Assembly (NCBI RefSeq): GCF_023534745.1
Contig: NZ_JAMHJQ010000013.1
Coordinates: 124,001-188,000, forward strand
Direction of reading: 5' to 3'
From: Streptomyces sp. 35G-GA-8
Lineage (GTDB): Bacteria > Actinomycetota > Actinomycetes > Streptomycetales > Streptomycetaceae
DNA: 64,000 bases
In this document: piece by piece, positions 33,680 to 42,139 of the stretch
Layout of the letters: every line of letters starts with the position of its first letter
Position numbering within the stretch: the stretch's first letter is position 1
Notes under the pieces: model-generated
The model's database searches: none
What the model was told of the DNA's origin: nothing
The model's input: the letters and a program-made list of their open reading frames with translations, nothing else
Made by a program: the position numbers and the translations under genes

Positions 33680-36253
33680 TCACAGCAGTCCGTCCCACAT
33701 CTGCTCCAGCAGCACCGACCACCAGTTCTCCGGCGACGACAGCGCCGCCGGGTCCAGCGCCGAGAGCTGCGCCTGGAAGTCGACGGTCCAACGGCCCGCC
33801 TGCTCCGGATTGAGCCCGAACCTCAGCCGCCACATCCGGCCGAGCAGCGCCAGCGAGCGCGTGAACTCCGGCAGCCCGGTGTTCACGAACTGCGGAGGCA
33901 CCGACTGCCCGCCCGGCCCCGCCTCGACCGGTACGGCCATGATGTGCGCCGTGCCGTACTGGACGCACAGCGCGCGGCCGAAGTCCGTGCCCATCACCAG
34001 ATACGAACCGGCGTCGGGGGCCGGGCGCACCTGCCGCTGCGCGGCCAGTTCGGCCAGAGTCGGCACCACCGGCTGAGCGGGCTGCGCCCAGAAGAACGGC
34101 CCGACATCGGACGGCAGCCCCGCCCACACGAGGGTGCGCGCCACGATCTCCGGCACCCCCTGACGGGACACTGCCCGCTGGTCGAACCGGCAGATGCCCT
34201 GCGGACCGAACGCGGCCACCAGTTCCTGCGCGACCCCCTCGGGAGGGATCGGCGGCGCGGGCGGCATCTGCGGCAGCGGCGCACGTACCGGCGCGGGCCG
34301 GGCGGGACCGTCCGCGACCTGGTGCAACTCACCCTGGTGGGTGAGCAGATGCTGCATGCCCTGCTGCCTGCTGGCGTGGTCCTGGCCGTACGGGGCGACG
34401 CTGGTGATCCGTACCTGCGGCCAGGTCTCCCTGATCATCCGCGCGCAGTAGCCACCGGGCAGCTCGCACGACTCCAGCTCCGTGTGCAGTTCGAGCACCT
34501 GCTGCGGCGGCACGTTCATGGCGCGCAGTTCGTGCAGGAACTGCCACTCCGGGTGCGGGGTGCCGGGCGCGGAGCGGCGGATGAGCTGGGCCTCGGAGCC
34601 ATCGGGCGCGCGGTAGCGCAGCACGGCCTGATAGCCGGGGCCGACGGTCGGCTGACCGGCCGGCTGCTGCGGATAGCCGTACGCCGGGGGCTGGGCGCCC
34701 GGGGCCGACGGCGGTACGGGACCACCGGGACCGGCCGGGCCGGGGCCCCCTGGCGGCATGCCGGGAGGCGCACTCGGCGGACCGGCGGGCGCGCCCGGCG
34801 GACCCGGCGGGGTGGGCGGACCCGGCGGGGTGGGCGGACCCGGCGGGGTGGGCGGACCCGGCGGGGTGGGCGGACCCGGCGGGGTGGGCGGCTGCGGTCC
34901 CGTCTGTCCCGTGCCCGCGAGCATGGTCGGCGCGTGATGCCCCCCGCCCGAGGACGCACCGGGCGGAGTGGGAGGACCAGGCGGGCCGGGAGGACCCGGC
35001 GGACCCGGAGGCTGCGGAGCGCCCGGTGGCCGTGGTGGCCCCGGCGGCCGGCCGGCCTGGTCCGGGTCCGCGAACATCGTCGCCGCGTGGTGCACCCCGC
35101 CCGGAGGCGTACCCGGAACCCCGGGCGGACCGGGAGGCTGCGGAATGCCGGGCGCACCAGGGGCACCAGGGGCGCCCGGAGGGCCGGGCGGGCCAGGAGG
35201 CCGCGGTGCGTTGGAGCCGGCACCGCCGAGGCTCGGGGACAGCTGCGTCGGCAGATAGCCGCCCGCCGGAACACCGGGCGTGCCGGGGCCCGACGGCGGC
35301 GGAGTCGCACCCGGCGGACGCGCGCCGGGAACACCGGGCGCGCCCGGCGGCGGCGGAGTGGTCGCACCGCCACCGCGCGTACCACGCGGGGGCACGGCCG
35401 CCTTGCTGGTCGCGGCATCGGCGATATCGCCCGCCCCCGGCTCCTGTCCCGCCACTCCCCGAGCGACCGACGTACGAGGCAACTGGCTGCCGCCCGACAT
35501 CAGCGCGGTAGGCGCCTCGGCGGCCACGACCGGTGGCGGCGTGTCCTCGTCGTCCGCCCCCGAGAGCGGGGGCGCGAAGACCGTCGCGGGCAGCGGTACG
35601 GAACCGTCCTCCGACGTGGCCGACAAGCCGTTGGTGTCGGTCCCGGTCCAGGGCGTGGCCCCGGTCGGCGCGCCCGGCGTCGCGGCGGGCACCCCGTCGT
35701 TGGAGGTGGGCTCGTACCCGTCCGACCAGGCGGAGCTGCCCTGCGAGGCGTTGCCGCCACCGGGCGACCCGCCGGTACCCGAACCGGCCGGAGCGGAAGG
35801 GGAAGAGGGAGGAGAGGGAGGAGAGGGAGAAGGGGAAGCGGAAGGAGAAGGCTCCGCCGTCCGCCCGTCCGGAATCCCGAGCTTGTCCGCCGCGTCCTGG
35901 AGCCATTCCGGCGGGGTCAACAGGAACGACGTCTGGTTCAGATCGATACGCTGCGGCGCCTCCGGAGCGGTCGGCGCCGTCTCCGGCATCCCGTACTCCT
36001 CCTCGTACCGGCGGATCACCTCCCCCACCGGCAGCCCCGGCCACAGCGTCGCCTCACCGCTGTCCCTGGCGATCACCAGCCGCTGCCGCCCGCCGTCCGA
36101 CGTCGGACCGCCCTCGCGGTCCTCCGCCCACACCACGAAGCCCAGCTCGAACTCCCGCACCCGCACCTCACGGTGCTGGTAACCGGGCAGATCGGCGTTG
36201 ACCCACTCTTCCGCGCGCTCCTGCGCCTGCGCGAAGGTCACCATCGCGCTCAC
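33680..36253 (-). CDS. Fusion protein: Imm35/YrhB-like - Pro-rich linker - nucleic-acid deaminase - SUKH-4 immunity domain
   Basis: This is an 857-residue cytoplasmic protein without signal peptide. Residues 1-105 look like a YrhB/Imm35 immunity domain (FAQAQERAEEWVNADLPGY, VRVREFELGFVVWAE). Residues 130-530 are a Pro/Gly/Ala-rich linker with collagen-like repeats. Near 545-640 is a deaminase-type domain with the zinc signature HTE...C-x6-C in LELHTELESCELPGGYC. The last 200 residues match SUKH-4 (QGICRFDQRAV, YLVMGTDFGRALCVQ, NTGLPEFTRSLALLGRM). Deaminase and SUKH families come from polymorphic toxin systems (Iyer and Zhang with Aravind). Here a presumed toxin domain and immunity domains share one chain. 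The GTG start overlaps the upstream SUKH gene by four bases (GTGA). Confidence 0.75.
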   Translation of the reverse strand: MSAMVTFAQAQERAEEWVNADLPGYQHREVRVREFELGFVVWAEDREGGPTSDGGRQRLVIARDSGEATLWPGLPVGEVIRRYEEEYGMPETAPTAPEAPQRIDLNQTSFLLTPPEWLQDAADKLGIPDGRTAEPSPSASPSPSPPSPPSSPSAPAGSGTGGSPGGGNASQGSSAWSDGYEPTSNDGVPAATPGAPTGATPWTGTDTNGLSATSEDGSVPLPATVFAPPLSGADDEDTPPPVVAAEAPTALMSGGSQLPRTSVARGVAGQEPGAGDIADAATSKAAVPPRGTRGGGATTPPPPGAPGVPGARPPGATPPPSGPGTPGVPAGGYLPTQLSPSLGGAGSNAPRPPGPPGPPGAPGAPGAPGIPQPPGPPGVPGTPPGGVHHAATMFADPDQAGRPPGPPRPPGAPQPPGPPGPPGPPGPPTPPGASSGGGHHAPTMLAGTGQTGPQPPTPPGPPTPPGPPTPPGPPTPPGPPTPPGPPGAPAGPPSAPPGMPPGGPGPAGPGGPVPPSAPGAQPPAYGYPQQPAGQPTVGPGYQAVLRYRAPDGSEAQLIRRSAPGTPHPEWQFLHELRAMNVPPQQVLELHTELESCELPGGYCARMIRETWPQVRITSVAPYGQDHASRQQGMQHLLTHQGELHQVADGPARPAPVRAPLPQMPPAPPIPPEGVAQELVAAFGPQGICRFDQRAVSRQGVPEIVARTLVWAGLPSDVGPFFWAQPAQPVVPTLAELAAQRQVRPAPDAGSYLVMGTDFGRALCVQYGTAHIMAVPVEAGPGGQSVPPQFVNTGLPEFTRSLALLGRMWRLRFGLNPEQAGRWTVDFQAQLSALDPAALSSPENWWSVLLEQMWDGLL
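34801..34890. repeat. Five perfect copies of an 18-base repeat
   Basis: GACCCGGCGGGGTGGGCG is present five times head to tail (34801-34890). On the coding (minus) strand it gives a Pro-Pro-Thr-Pro-Pro-Gly-type hexapeptide repeat in the linker of the deaminase-SUKH-4 fusion protein. Perfect identity points to recent expansion or ongoing slippage. Confidence 0.92.
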
Positions 36254-37227
36254 CCCTCCACCGGGACGGCGCGCGCGAAGCCGCCGTCCACCATCAGGTT
36301 CGCCACGGTCTCCAGCTCCGGCGGATTGCCCGCCAGCCGCAGCAGGAAGGCGTCGAAGTCGTCACCACAGGGGAGCAACAGCCGCTCCACCCGCTCCCCC
36401 ACGCTCCAGCCGTCCTGGTCCCTGGCGTCGTCGTACGCGCAGAACCAGACGGAACCGACCCGGTCGCCCTTGACCTTGACCGCCAGAATGCCGCCCTGGA
36501 CGAACCCGACGGCCAGATAGTCCTTGGTCAGATGGTCCCGCAGACACTTGTTCGCGTAGACCAGGTCGTTGACAGCGGCCACGTCCCGCACGGTGAAGAA
36601 CGGCTGGTCCACCAGCAGCCCCAGCTCCGCGTCGAGCGCCGCGCCCACCGGCGCACAGCCGCCCGCCGCCTTCAGGAACGAGCGGTACGCGCCGGGCAGC
36701 CGGTAACCGAGATCCTCCTCCACCCCCAGCAGTTGCTGCTCGCTGACCGACAACGCGGCCTTCGGCAGCCCGAAATGGGCCGGCCGGGTCTCCTGGAGAG
36801 GACGCGTCCCCCGCTTGCCGTGATCCACCCGTGTCGTCGCCAGACCACCGTGATGACGCAGCAGCGCCTTCACCTCCACCGGCACCAGCACCATCCGGCG
36901 CGAGGCCCGCAGATGGTGCCACGTCCAGCCGTGCGGTGTGGCCACCGACGGGACCGTGTCCCACAGTTCATGGCCCGCGGCGGCCAGCGCGGCATTGGCC
37001 GACACATAGTCCGTGAGCCGCAGCTCGTCCACGCCGAACCCCGCCGGGGGCTCGGCTATCTCCGCGGCGGCGCGCGCGTACGGCGAGAAGTCCGGATAGC
37101 CGTCGTCATCCACCCGTACACCTCTGGGGTGACGGGAGGCCCGGACCGGATCCGGGAAATGCACGACCTGCCCGGCGTAGGCCGCGTTCGGTGGCGCGGC
37201 TTGCTGCCCGAGCCGACCTGTCGTCAT
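36250..37227 (-). CDS. Fusion protein: WHH-type HNH nuclease domain - SUKH (SMI1/KNR4) immunity domain
   Basis: This is a 325-residue cytoplasmic protein. Residues 35-130 look like a WHH nuclease domain of polymorphic toxins: RVDDDGYPDFSPYA, then GWTWHHLRASRRMVLVP with Trp103-His104-His105, and HHGG at 125-128. Residues 160-310 form a SUKH-1 domain (LGVEEDLGYRLPGAYRSFLKAAGG, KCLRDHL, DDFDAFLLRLAG). In the usual system nuclease and immunity are separate proteins; here both are in one chain without export signal. The WHH domain may be inactive or kept silent. The ATG at 37227 opens a two-gene operon with the deaminase-SUKH-4 gene (four-base overlap). Confidence 0.72.
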   Translation of the reverse strand: MTTGRLGQQAAPPNAAYAGQVVHFPDPVRASRHPRGVRVDDDGYPDFSPYARAAAEIAEPPAGFGVDELRLTDYVSANAALAAAGHELWDTVPSVATPHGWTWHHLRASRRMVLVPVEVKALLRHHGGLATTRVDHGKRGTRPLQETRPAHFGLPKAALSVSEQQLLGVEEDLGYRLPGAYRSFLKAAGGCAPVGAALDAELGLLVDQPFFTVRDVAAVNDLVYANKCLRDHLTKDYLAVGFVQGGILAVKVKGDRVGSVWFCAYDDARDQDGWSVGERVERLLLPCGDDFDAFLLRLAGNPPELETVANLMVDGGFARAVPVEG

Positions 37228-37701
37228 GGCGGTTGCCCCCTGCTGCGCTTCCGGCTGGTTCCACAGCCCTGGTTGCAGGACAGCCTATGCGGTGGTGCAA
37301 GAGGGGATCGGACGCTCCTCCCCCGGCCGTATCCCCCACCCCGCAACCCGTCCCGCAACCCGTCCCGCAACCCTGTCCGGGACTTCCCCCGCCCTTCCCC
37401 CGTGCTTCCCCCGCGCTTCCCGCACCCTTCCACTGCCCTGTGTCCTTCACGCGCCCTCACCCGTGTCGCCGTCCCTCTCCGCTAGGCCGATCGGGCGTAC
37501 TCCGAGAAGACGGGCCCGGCCCCGTGACGGGCGGTTACGCAGGCGTGACCCAACGCCGACGCCACGCCACGATCCACGCCCCAGCTTCCCGAGGACCCGC
37601 CGCATTTGGCAGGCTGTGCAGGCAAACAGGGGCGTGACAGCAGGAATACGGGGGCGTGAACGAGCGGCTGCCCGGCCGCCGGCACCGGGAGGGGACAGCA
37701 C
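37228..37701. other. 474-base divergent region between the two toxin/immunity units
   Basis: This holds the promoters of both units. It contains three adjacent direct repeats of CCGCAACCCGTC (37341-37352, 37353-37364, and 37365-37377 with one insertion), followed by a C/T-rich stretch with repeated CTTCCCCCG. The repeats, spaced 12 bases, could be a regulator's binding array. No coding frame is convincing. Confidence 0.55.
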
Positions 37702-38202
37702 ATGCACACCGCACCAACCGACGCGTCCGGGGACCCACGCCTCAGCTGGAGCAGCACCGAACCACACCGTCCACCGGTGCTCCACCGGCGCAGGGACGGC
37801 ATCCTGCCCGCCGTCGCCGCCGCGCTCTCCGTCCGCGGCCAGACCCTCACCTGCACCGCCGGCAAGGCCGACCAGCCACCCGTACTCCACCCCCTCGTAC
37901 AGGACTTCCTCGACACCCTCACCAGCGGCCAGCGCGAACGGTTCACCGGCCGCTGCCCCGAGGCGATCCTCCTCTCCCGCCAGTTGACCGCCGCCGAGGC
38001 CGGACGCTCCAAACGGGCCAGACGAAAACCCTTGTCCCACAGCGAGGCACGCCGCTCCCTCAAACACGCCAAGCTGACCGCCCGTCGCATCCGCGAGGAC
38101 GGCGACCCGCTGCACGGCAGCTACGCCCCGCCCTGTCGCTCCTGCGCGCCGCTCCTCGCCCACTTCGGCGTACGGCCCGTCGACCCCACCGAGAACGGCT
38201 GA
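37702..38202 (+). CDS. YwqJ-type deaminase
   Basis: This is a 166-residue cytoplasmic protein matching the YwqJ-related deaminase family of polymorphic toxins: PAVAAALSVRGQTLTCTAG, GRCPEAILLSRQL and YAPPCRSCAPLLAHFG. The zinc-site residues Cys85-x-Glu87 and Cys145-x2-Cys148 are all present, so the enzyme looks active. The family is expected to deaminate bases in nucleic acid or nucleotides. There is no leader, RHS or secretion domain, unlike a contact-delivered toxin. GGGAGGGG precedes the ATG at 37702. The SUKH-3 gene follows two bases after its stop. Confidence 0.85.
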   Translation: MHTAPTDASGDPRLSWSSTEPHRPPVLHRRRDGILPAVAAALSVRGQTLTCTAGKADQPPVLHPLVQDFLDTLTSGQRERFTGRCPEAILLSRQLTAAEAGRSKRARRKPLSHSEARRSLKHAKLTARRIREDGDPLHGSYAPPCRSCAPLLAHFGVRPVDPTENG

Positions 38203-38204
38203 GC

Positions 38205-38693
38205 ATGCGCGACCCGCACACCACCCGCTTCCCCGTCCCCGTCGACGCCGCGCTGCGCGAGGCCGGCTGGCAGCCGGGACGCTGGGACATACGGCAGGCC
38301 GAGGAGTGGGCCGACGCGCTGCGCGCGCACACCACACCCGCCGGCCACCGGCATGCCGTCTTCCCCGCCGCCGTCGAGGCCTGGGCGGAGTTCGGCGGAC
38401 TGCGCGTCATCGCCCCCGGTCCCGGCCGGCAGATCGCCCCGGCCGTCGTACGGATCGACCCGATGGCGGGCATCCACCTCGCCCGTACGCTCGCCGACCT
38501 CGGCCGCTCCCTGGACACGGAGATCAGCCCGCTCGGCGAAGAGGGCGACGGACAAGCCATCCTCGCGATCGACCTCACGGGCCGCGTCTTCAGCATCGAC
38601 CACACCGGGGACTGGTACCTGGGCCCGGACCTCGACCGGGCGCTCGGCACCCTGCTCACGGGCCTGGAACCGGCACGCCTCACCTCCAGCTGA
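38205..38693 (+). CDS. SUKH-3 family immunity protein
   Basis: This is a 162-residue cytoplasmic protein with the SUKH-3 pattern: REAGWQPGR, HAVFPAAVEAWAEFGGLRV, GPGRQIAP, ISPLGEEGDGQAILAID and GRVFSID with the closing GTLLTGLEP. It starts at the ATG at 38205, two bases after the stop of the YwqJ-type deaminase gene, so the two are a toxin-immunity operon. SUKH proteins bind and block nucleic-acid-acting toxins; that this one blocks its upstream neighbour follows from gene order and is not shown. Confidence 0.88.
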   Translation: MRDPHTTRFPVPVDAALREAGWQPGRWDIRQAEEWADALRAHTTPAGHRHAVFPAAVEAWAEFGGLRVIAPGPGRQIAPAVVRIDPMAGIHLARTLADLGRSLDTEISPLGEEGDGQAILAIDLTGRVFSIDHTGDWYLGPDLDRALGTLLTGLEPARLTSS

Positions 38694-38746
38694 GAGCGGC
38701 GGGCTGACGGCCGGAGCCGAGACACGCCTCACATCCGCGGGGCGGA

Positions 38747-38805
38747 CGTCAGGCGGCCCGGCGGCCGAGCAGCCCGACCGCGGAGCGGCGTCAGGCGGCC
38801 CGGCG
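38747..38805. repeat. 17-base direct repeat at the end of the histidine kinase gene
   Basis: CGTCAGGCGGCCCGGCG occurs at 38747-38763 and again at 38789-38805, 42 bases apart. The second copy contains the kinase gene's stop codon (TCA at 38791-38793 on the plus strand), so the first is a duplicate of the gene's last codons. Confidence 0.85.
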
Positions 38806-40131
38806 ATGCGGCAGCACCGCCGACACGCGGAAACCTCCCGCGTCCGTCTCACCCGAGACGAACACCCCGCCCAGCGCGGTCACCCGCTCCCGCATCCCCA
38901 CCAGACCATTACCGCCACTCGGCAGCCGTACATCCTGCGCGCCACCGTCCGAAGGCCCGTTCTCGACCTGCATCGCGACCTCCTCGTCACGGTGCGCCAG
39001 CCGGACCATCACCTTCGCGCCCGCCGCGTGCTTCAGCACGTTCGTCAGCGCCTCCTGCACCACGCGGTACGCCGTCTGCTCCACCTCGGGCGCGTACGTA
39101 CGGGACTCGCCCTGCACCGTCAGCTCGACGACCATCCCCGTGTCCCGTGACTCCCCGACCAGCGCCTCGATGTCCCCCATGCCCGGACCGTCCGCCGCCG
39201 CGGCAGCCGCGGCGGCGGCGGCTGCCGCGCCCACGGCGGCCAGCGGCACCGCCGCCGGAGCGTTCGCCGGCACCGCGTCCGACGCCTGGCGTGCCGCCAC
39301 CTGCTCCCCGGCCCGCAGCACCCCGAGCATCTCCCGCAGCTCCGTCAGCGCCTGCCGTCCCATGTCGCCCACCAGCGCCGCGTTCTTCACCGCCTTCGGC
39401 GGATCCTTCAACGCGACCGCCTGGAGCGCCGCCGCGTGCACCACCATCAGACTCACCCGGTGCGCCACGACGTCATGCATCTCACGGGCGATCCGCGTCC
39501 GCTCCTCCGTACGCGCCCACTCCGCGCGCTGCTCGGCCCGGTCGGCCAGCAGCGACAGCTCCTGCTCCAGACTGTCGGCCCGCTCGCGCAGGCTCTCCAT
39601 CAGCCGCCGCCGCGCCCCGACGTAGAGCCCGAACAGCACCGGCGGCGCCGTCAGCCCCAGCGACATCAGAACCGCGACCAGGGGCACGTACCACCCGGCC
39701 GCGTCGAACCCCGAGACGGACACGTTCTGTCGCATCCGTACGTATGTGACGATCAGGCTGCCGACGAGCGACATGCCGGTCAGCGCGCCGAGGATCCGGC
39801 GCGGGGCCTCCGAGGCGGCGAGCGTGTACAGCCCGACCACCCCCATCAGATAACCCATCTCCGCCGGGATGATCGCGATCGAGACGAGCACCACGGCGAA
39901 CGGCCACCGCCGCCGCACCAGCAGCACCGCACCGGCGATCAGCCCGAAGACCACCCCCAGCGGCACGGGCAGCCCGGCCACGTCCGCGAATCTGCTCCCC
40001 TCGAGCCCGCACTCCAGCGCCGACACCAGCGCCAGCCCCACGTCCAGTACGGCACTGCGCCGTCGTCCCCACCACCACCAGCCGCGGGCGTTCGCTCCCG
40101 CGGCGTCCTGGTGTGCCCCCGTTGTGGTCAT
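38791..40131 (-). CDS. Sensor histidine kinase (HisKA_3/NarL-partner type), orphan
   Basis: This is a 446-residue membrane kinase. The first 170 residues contain about five hydrophobic helices (integral membrane sensor). The dimerisation and phospho-acceptor region has RTRIAREMHDVVAHRVSLMVV with the conserved His. A poly-alanine run of about 12 residues separates it from the HATPase domain (AYRVVQEALTNVLKHA and GGNGLVGMRERVTALGG). It should phosphorylate a NarL/LuxR-type response regulator, but none is adjacent; the two such regulators in the window lie 12-20 kb away. The ATG at 40131 follows GGGAGA. Confidence 0.92.
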   Translation of the reverse strand: MTTTGAHQDAAGANARGWWWWGRRRSAVLDVGLALVSALECGLEGSRFADVAGLPVPLGVVFGLIAGAVLLVRRRWPFAVVLVSIAIIPAEMGYLMGVVGLYTLAASEAPRRILGALTGMSLVGSLIVTYVRMRQNVSVSGFDAAGWYVPLVAVLMSLGLTAPPVLFGLYVGARRRLMESLRERADSLEQELSLLADRAEQRAEWARTEERTRIAREMHDVVAHRVSLMVVHAAALQAVALKDPPKAVKNAALVGDMGRQALTELREMLGVLRAGEQVAARQASDAVPANAPAAVPLAAVGAAAAAAAAAAAADGPGMGDIEALVGESRDTGMVVELTVQGESRTYAPEVEQTAYRVVQEALTNVLKHAAGAKVMVRLAHRDEEVAMQVENGPSDGGAQDVRLPSGGNGLVGMRERVTALGGVFVSGETDAGGFRVSAVLPHRRAA

Positions 40132-40353
40132 GTCTCCCACCCTACGGGCGCCCGCACCCCAATTTCCGGCGACCACCGCAGACGGGACGGGACACGCGGG
40201 GAAGAGGAATGTTGGCGCCGACTATCGCGGGTGCTTCGTCGTTCGCGCGTTGCAAAGCGCCGATATGTACCGTCGCATCGAGGGCTGGTGGTACGGCATA
40301 GTAGGGGCTGCGCTCGCCCCCGATCCAACAAATCGGGCATAGACGGCAAACCA

Positions 40354-40424
40354 TCCCGGGTCGTCTAAAGGCAGGACAAATGGTTTTGGTCCATTGAATG
40401 AGGGTTCGATTCCTTCCCCGGGAG
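40354..40424 (+). tRNA. tRNA-Gln(TTG)
   Basis: The 71-base sequence folds as a cloverleaf: acceptor arms TCCCGGG and CCCGGGA, a D arm, a five-pair anticodon stem AATGG/CCATT with loop TTTTGGT giving anticodon TTG (reads CAA, glutamine), and a T arm GAGGG-TTCGATT-CCTTC. The discriminator base is G and no CCA is encoded. It lies 109 bases before glmU. tRNA 3' ends are common integration sites, but no element is inserted here. Confidence 0.93.
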
Positions 40425-40533
40425 CTGCGCAGTTCGGGTCCTGACCTCGCCGGTCGGGGCCCGTCCTCGTTTCCGTCCCGAAACCCACCGGTATCCTGCG
40501 GTTGTCCATCACCCGAAGCCGAAGGGCATTCCC

Positions 40534-42030
40534 GTGAGCGCCAACCGTCCCCAAGTTCTCGGCTCCGCTCGAACAGGGGAGACCCCACTGGCCGCGGCCA
40601 TCGTTCTCGCGGCGGGTGAGGGAACCCGTATGAAGTCGAAGACCCCCAAGGTTCTGCACGAGGTCTGCGGGCGCTCGCTCGTCGGGCATGTCGTGTCCGC
40701 CGCCCGTGAGCTCGGCCCCGAGCAGCTCGTGGTGGTCGTCGGACACGCCCGGGAGCGGGTCGAGGCGCATCTCTCCGCCGAGTACGCCGGCGTCCGCACC
40801 GCCTACCAGGCCGAGCAGCACGGCACCGGGCATGCCGTGCGGATCGCCCTCCAGGAGCTGGGGGCCACGCCGCACGGGACCGTGATCGTCGCCTGTGGTG
40901 ACACCCCGCTGCTCTCCGGCGAGACCCTCACCGCGCTGGCCGCGACGCATGCCGCCGACGGCAACGCGGTGACGGTGCTGACCGCCGAGGTCCCGGATTC
41001 GACGGGGTACGGGCGGATCGTCCGGGACGGGGCGAGCGGCGCGGTCACGGCGATCGTGGAGCACAAGGACGCCACCGACGCGCAGCGCGCGATCCGCGAG
41101 ATCAACTCGGGTGTCTTCGCGTTCGACGGGCCGTTGCTGGCGGACGCGCTGGGCAAGGTGCGTACGGACAACAGCCAGGGTGAGGAGTACCTCACCGATG
41201 TGCTCGGGATTCTGCGGGAGGCGGGGCACCGCGTCGGCGCCTCGGTCGCCGTCGATCACCGCGAGATCCTGGGCATCAACAACCGCGTGCAGCTGGCGGA
41301 GGCACGCCGGCTGCTGAACGCGCGGCTGCTGGAGCGGGCGATGCTGGCGGGGGTGACGGTGGTGGATCCGGCGTCGGTCTTCGTCGATGTGTCGGTCACG
41401 TTCGAGCAGGACGCGGTGGTTCATCCCGGTACGCAGCTGCTGGGCGCCACGCATCTGGGCGAGGGTGCCGAGGTGGGGCCGAATTCGCGGCTCAAGGACA
41501 CGGTGGTGGGCGCGGGCGCGCGGGTGGACAACACGGTGGCGGACGGCGCGGAGATCGGCGAGGCCGCTTCGGTGGGGCCGTACGCATATCTGCGGCCGGG
41601 TACGCGGCTGGGCCTGAAGGCGAAGGCCGGTACGTACGTGGAGATGAAGAACGCGACGATCGGTGAGGGTACGAAGGTGCCGCATCTGTCGTATGTGGGG
41701 GATGCGACGATCGGTGAGTACACGAATATCGGCGCCGCGAGCGTGTTCGTGAACTACGACGGTGAGTCGAAGCACCACACGACGGTCGGCTCACATTGCA
41801 AGACGGGCTCGGACAACATGTTTGTGGCGCCCGTCACGGTGGGGGACGGCGCGTACACGGCGGCCGGGTCGGTCATCACGAAGGACGTACCGCCCGGTTC
41901 GTTGGCCGTGGCCCGGGGCCAGCAAAGGAATATCGAGGGCTGGGTGGCCAGAAAGCGGCCGGGAAGTGCCTCCGCGCAGGCGGCTCAGGCGGCCGGGGTC
42001 ACCTCGGTCGGCGGCGAGAACGAAAGCTGA
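40534..42030 (+). CDS. glmU: Bifunctional UDP-GlcNAc pyrophosphorylase / glucosamine-1-P acetyltransferase
   Basis: This 498-residue cytoplasmic enzyme acetylates glucosamine-1-phosphate and joins it to UTP to give UDP-GlcNAc for peptidoglycan. The uridyltransferase half has LAAGEGTRMKSKTPKVLH and the metal-site segment VACGDTPLL. The second half is a left-handed beta helix of hexapeptide repeats (about 270-470), with active-site-like KAGTYVEMKN and NYDGESKHHT. Length is slightly over the usual 480 because of an N-terminal extension and a low-complexity tail. The GTG at 40534 opens the conserved glmU-prs-rplY-pth block. Confidence 0.97.
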   Translation: MSANRPQVLGSARTGETPLAAAIVLAAGEGTRMKSKTPKVLHEVCGRSLVGHVVSAARELGPEQLVVVVGHARERVEAHLSAEYAGVRTAYQAEQHGTGHAVRIALQELGATPHGTVIVACGDTPLLSGETLTALAATHAADGNAVTVLTAEVPDSTGYGRIVRDGASGAVTAIVEHKDATDAQRAIREINSGVFAFDGPLLADALGKVRTDNSQGEEYLTDVLGILREAGHRVGASVAVDHREILGINNRVQLAEARRLLNARLLERAMLAGVTVVDPASVFVDVSVTFEQDAVVHPGTQLLGATHLGEGAEVGPNSRLKDTVVGAGARVDNTVADGAEIGEAASVGPYAYLRPGTRLGLKAKAGTYVEMKNATIGEGTKVPHLSYVGDATIGEYTNIGAASVFVNYDGESKHHTTVGSHCKTGSDNMFVAPVTVGDGAYTAAGSVITKDVPPGSLAVARGQQRNIEGWVARKRPGSASAQAAQAAGVTSVGGENES

Positions 42031-42139
42031 CCGGAAAGAGACGCGCCGATCACGGCGTACCGTGATAACTGCACGATTCGGCTGGCTCGCAGGGACGCGC
42101 GGGTGCAGCGGCCATCAACACGTCTGAGGAGACAGTGCT

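Noticed and set aside
40354-40424. tRNA-Gln as integration site of a mobile element
   Set aside because: No integrase, no duplicated tRNA 3' end and normal core genes on both sides.
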